Of a DNA stretch of 64,000 bases, positions 59,536-64,000 are shown in pieces. The stretch is from Gonatopus flavifemur. Lineage: Eukaryota; Arthropoda; Insecta; Hymenoptera; Dryinidae. A program made the translations under genes and the position numbers. Position 1 is the stretch's first letter, and each line of letters opens with the position of its first letter. Under the pieces are notes generated by a model that ran no database searches, was not told the origin of the DNA, and saw nothing but the letters and a program-made list of their open reading frames with translations. The stretch is taken from assembly GCA_018340375.1 (NCBI GenBank), contig JAFFJZ010000001.1, forward strand, positions 15,084,001 through 15,148,000, in the 5' to 3' direction.

Positions 59536-61499
59536 ACTTTATACAATTGGTAGAATTTTTGTTTGTTCACAACTCTTCGAATTAATTATCCTCCTGTAAT
59601 TTATGAAAAGGTCGAGAAATGAATCCAATATTCCATCTAATACATTACAGGACCAGAATTTCAAATACTCCCGTTTCCCTATACATAAGGAACATGGGAG
59701 TGAAAAGAATTACCTTGAAAATTTCCTTCCAGAAAATATCTCGACTTCATAACTTTAAGATATCTAAAGAACATCTCAAATTTAACATCCTAATTCCATT
59801 TCTTGAAATTTGTTACTTTATAACACATATTTAAGATATCTTTGTAAACACTCCTCAATGATTGTGACAATAAAAACCATCCCGGTACCTACATGTTAAT
59901 GGCTGCAAGAGATTCACATGCGAGGATCAGCGATGTCCAGGTACTCAAACGACATACGATTAGGATATTCACCCATTTGAAAACCAAAGAAATCTCTATC
60001 TCAAACGAATAAATCGAATATCAATTCAAAAAGTATGATACCATGAAATCACTGGTGAAAAAATTGTCAAGGGAAGCTATAAGAACAATATTATACGTCT
60101 GTTCTTTTTGTGACCAAAAAGGTGGTAAAGAAAACGAAACAGATATCAGATAGAAAAGAAATGGTTATGATCCTCATGAAGTTACAGTACAAAATAAGCA
60201 GCATAAAATGCGAGACATGTCTCGTATGCCAACGATAGCGTTGCACTTTAATACCATAAGATTTACTTTCACAAGCTCAAGGGGTTGTCACATAAATAAA
60301 TAGTTATACACCCCTAGAAAACCGATATCTGCACTACCCGGACCTTTATGGTTACGATGTCGCTGTGGAGCATCTTGAGGATTACACACCTGCAATTGGC
60401 GTGTGTCGTAGAGAAGTGAGGTGTGAGACAAGACCGGGCGGAAGAAATGTATCGTGCTGTCGTTGCGAATTTTACAGCAATACATTTACAATGTTGGAAA
60501 TCGCAGTCACAAAATTACTGGGGTGTCATGTATGGCATACGATTGCGGTTTTATTGTCATGGTACGTGAATCGTCGTCACTCAGAGAAAAGATGTTTCGT
60601 GATTCTTCTTCCTGTTTTTTATTCCACCTCGAAACGTGCGAGGAGAATCTTTTCTCTCGAGAGATGGAATAAAATGCGTCATTGTGGTAAGCATTATGTG
60701 AAATGTGCTTGAATGTTTGACGTATGACACGTTGTGAACATTATTATATCACGATATTCGATTGAATAAATCATCATCATCTTCATCATCATTCGTTCAT
60801 CAATTCATGAAAAATATCTTGATAAGGAGAGAAACACTCGTATGCGAATACAGAAAGAGCAAGTTGAAAATCGATTCCCGAGCGCTGCGTCTAACAGTTA
60901 CGTATATTTTTTTGCTCTACTCCTTTCCTTCTCCTTCCCGTATATTCTCTTGCTCTCACTTCACGTCAGATGACAGCCAATTTTTATCCCGGTGATTGCA
61001 TTTGCAATTCCGATGTGAAACGCGCACCCTGCCGACGCTTCAGAGGACGATGCGCCTTTTGCACACCTCTTTCTACGAACCTATTCGTTTCTCGTTCCTT
61101 GTCCTCGAATGATAACTGTGTGCATATAGTTTGAGAAAAGACCCGGAGGAGGATCTTCGAAGGAAAGACAAGAAATGGAGAAGCTGAGATTTTATTTGAA
61201 CGTCTTATAAGTCTTCTCGGGTATCTACTTGTCTTTGGAGAAAGGAAAATAAAACGAGAATCATCATCAATTTCTCCATTTAATCCGATTATTACGATGA
61301 ACCTTGCATTCAACGTTTTATATTTATTCGTACAGGGTACTTTAAAACTTGTGCGCTGGAAAAAAGATACTCAGTGCTTCGAAGATGTGGTTTTCAATGA
61401 GAAGTGCCGTGGAAGAAGAATTATAAAGCTGCTTAGCATAATTTGAATAATTATATCCCATTGAAACCACGAAAATAAATCTAGAAGCACTCCTTCATA
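59536..61499. other. Unassigned; includes a 115-codon unrecognised frame
   Basis: A plus frame at 60365-60712 (115 codons), cysteine- and arginine-rich, lies in a slightly GC-richer segment (60330-60480). No motif is recognised and a short minus frame overlaps it. It could include a small exon, but I cannot support a gene. Confidence 0.4.
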
Positions 61500-61726
61500 C
61501 ACGGAGGGAGAAGTATTGCTGGCATAACAAGCAGGTCTGTTACTATAGCGCCTACAAAAAAAATTAGCTGTAAGAGCAAGAAAAATGATTGACACAACTG
61601 AATTTTTTTGCTGGCATAAACACATTTGTTAATAGAACTAACGTCTTAGCTGCTGTAGTGAATATTTTTGCAAGGACAACAAATTTCTTTGTAGGCGCTA
61701 TAGTAGCAAACCATTTTTTCTCCGTG
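61500..61726. mobile_element. MITE, CACGGAGGGAGAAG ends, TA duplication
   Basis: Left CACGGAGGGAGAAGTATTGC, right CATTTTTTCTCCGTG. TA stands on both sides. TTGCTGGCATAA and TGTAGGCGCTATAGTA words occur in both orientations. Confidence 0.78.
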
Positions 61727-63611
61727 TAGATTTATGTCCACAGAATATTTTTCGACACTTATCGTCAGATCCGTTCGATCGACGGGATCTAATTAACATC
61801 ACGAGTACACGAGAATCCTATTTTTCATGATTTTATCCAAATATCTTCGTCACGTTCAACGAATCCGATATAGGAGGATTTTAATCAATTTGAAGATCTC
61901 AGTCGTTGAGATATATTTGAAATTCAATTTTTCACGCTGCCATCGAAAGACGTACGGGAAGAGGAATGAGAGTTAGAATTAATCTTTCAATACTATCGTT
62001 CGTCATGTTTTTTCTTCACCGATATTCCTTCGATATCGTGGCGATATCGATAAATAATTGATCCAATGTAACGACACTTTTATTACGTCTCATCATATCC
62101 TCGTTAACCAGAAAACACTTCAATTTCAAGACACGAACTGAATTTAATCGGACCAAGAGAAAAGTATCACCTTTCTTCGAGCTGCTGAAAATGACTCAGG
62201 ATACTCGACGTGTATAAAACACTCAAGTGGAGAAAATTTACAATTAATTGGAAGTTACGGTTTTCTCATCCTCCTTCGAGAATATCGCATAATCTACTTC
62301 ACCGTAGTATGGTTAAAGTAGAAGAACTCGTCGTTGCGATCTTTCACCTTTTTGTGTTTTTCCACTCTCCTTCGAATGAGGAAGGAGAATAAGATGGACT
62401 ATAAATGATAGTGAGAAAGAGGGTGGATCGTACCTGAAAACATAATTTTAGTTCTTTAAGAAGCAATTAATTCCATCCCCAAAGGAAACGTAAAAGACGC
62501 CAGCGCGAGGAGAGGGAAATGTGAATAGAAAGAGAAGGAAGGTAGGAAGTTAGACATTTAAATTAAGTGGCTTCCTTCGAAATTAGATCAGAAAGAACGT
62601 GCACAATTGTACCTTTCACCTCTCACTTCTTCCTCTTTTAGCTGGCGGTGAACCTCGACTTCATCATCATTTTGACAGATGGCATTCGAAAATACGTTCC
62701 GCAAAGTTTCGATAGAAATGTTTTAATTTCCAGTGATATCGAGAAATCGAATTATGAAGAATCTTGAACAACTGGTTCAATCGTTTGTAAGTTCAGAGAA
62801 GAATATTTCATTTGGGTGATCAATCGATACATACGATTGATTCCAAAGTCAAGTTCGATCACCGTATACATTTATTCTATATGTGAAAAAGTGAATACAA
62901 AAAAGATAGGACAAATAACATGAATCGATACGCAATAAAATAACACAAGTAACGAAGAATTTTGGTTGGTTTCTACGCAAACACTTCCGGAAGATCGATG
63001 TGAAATATTTCTGTGTACGAGGCTGGGACCAGATCTTTTTTCTTATTCTGCTCACGGAGTATAAGCTGTAATATTTGCGAAACGTCAGCACCAGCACTCG
63101 TTCACTGAACATATTCACGTTATATCAACTTCTCACGTGACATACTTTCCACAGGGCACAATCTTCATATTCTTCATCCTGATACATCATCACATTTCTG
63201 TAGAACATTCCATCCTCATTTGGAACGCGATATAAAAGTGTGTCATTTCATTGAAGCAAATGTGTCTCAATAATGATAATTGATTTTCCGTTCGGATATA
63301 ATTGTGTTCTACGCATATAAGGGTGAAAAAATTAATAGTGTATCAGAACTGAGATGTCAGTTGTGATGAATGATTCTTCTGTATCAGGAAAAACATAATG
63401 AAAGATGATTCGAATCTCTCATCAGTTTAAGGTAGAGAGAATAAAGAAACACAGATCAATATTCCACTTTGAATTTGGGGTACACAACTCTCCGTTGTGT
63501 GGAATGTTTCATTACATTGATTTGAGTCGCCGATCTATTGAATTTCTTGATTTAATTTTCAAATACTGACCCTAACAACACAGTGCTTCTTTTTATAGGC
63601 TCGTATAGTCC
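61727..63611. other. Unassigned
   Basis: No recognisable gene or repeat. Ordinary AT-rich sequence with small purine-rich patches (62490-62560). Confidence 0.5.
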
Positions 63612-64000
63612 CATGTGGAAATGAAAACACGGGCTGCTACTCGCTCACTACTGTTGCCGGAAGTGCCAGTACTGGTAAATCTAAAACGACTCTTATGAAG
63701 CCAGTTGGATTGCCAGTACTTGCGAAGAAGTTGAAATGATCACACCATTTCACATGAGGGCTAGGATTACATTTACCACCACGGCGGTGGTGATATTTGA
63801 TGTGAGCTTGCTATGTTGAAACTTTGGCATTGCAATAGGATCAGTTATTTTGCCAAAGCTGGATGAGAAATGGCGATGAGTCGAAATGACGACATTCTAT
63901 GTAGAAATTCAAACCCGACCCAGGACTGGCACGGTACCGGTAACCGGAGTTACCAGGAGTGATCATATTCCAAGTTAAAGAAAAACACATTAGATTTGAA
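63612..64000 (-). mobile_element. CATGTGG family, copy E, cut by the window end
   Basis: Starts CATGTGGAAATGAAAACACG and is colinear with copies A and B through CACTGTTGCC-type words, TTGAAATGATCACACCATTT and GGTACCGGTAACCGGAGTTACC. It carries a short extra GGCGGTGGTG region near 63780. It presumably continues past the window. Confidence 0.85.

Noticed and set aside
1..64000. CRISPR arrays, bacterial operons, phage or intact viral genes
   Set aside because: Nothing of this sort is visible. Repeats are transposon-like or tandem with irregular spacing, and no long coding frames exist.

Overview
The window looks like gene-poor, AT-rich nuclear DNA of an animal, most likely an insect. A hymenopteran is only a guess from overall look. 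The evidence is the repeat content: a broken RTE-type LINE, a jockey-like LINE tail, a TTAA/piggyBac-like element, several hAT-type elements with 8-bp target duplications, tRNA-headed SINE pieces and many short inverted-repeat elements. No open reading frame exceeds about 150 codons, and none apart from the LINE fragments is recognisable. I call no intact host protein-coding gene and no functional tRNA or rRNA. The window may be intergenic or the inside of a very large intron.

Layout. 1-975 is unassigned. 976-2792 is an inverted-repeat element filled with 65-bp tandem units. 2793-8774 is unassigned apart from a CpG-richer block near 6836-7096. 8775-10805 holds two related small elements and copy A of a recurrent ~1.38-kb family ('CATGTGG family'). 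11265-11551, 18402-18832, 19342-19639 and 26178-26304 are short foldback elements. 16745-17055 is a GC-rich block that resembles a conserved regulatory element more than a repeat. 21018-23380 is a LINE split by a TTAA element that itself carries two MITEs. 23586-29623 is a nest of repeat arrays including copies C and C' of the CATGTGG family. 32850-34177 is a hAT-type element with a perfect 8-bp duplication. 35577-36950 is copy B. 40075-43804 and 45299-50820 are further nests. 53508-59535 is copy D, with up to five insertion levels. 63612-64000 is copy E, cut by the window edge.

The most interesting signal is a pattern shared by many of the elements. They end in CCC... or CAC..., and are flanked by identical 2-bp duplications that are not restricted to TA (AG, AA, CC, CT, TT, CA, TG, CG and TA all occur). 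Many of the interiors are degenerate reiterations of an element-specific palindromic word, for example CCAGATCTGG, ACTGATCAGT, GACTAGCTAGTC, AGATCT or TGGGCCCA. Some insertions are supported by empty-site comparisons within the window: removing the insert restores a sibling repeat, a terminal inverted repeat, or, for the LINE, a reading frame. I propose one non-autonomous element assemblage, possibly related to CACTA-type transposons, whose interiors are transposase-binding-like word arrays. The superfamily assignment is inference.
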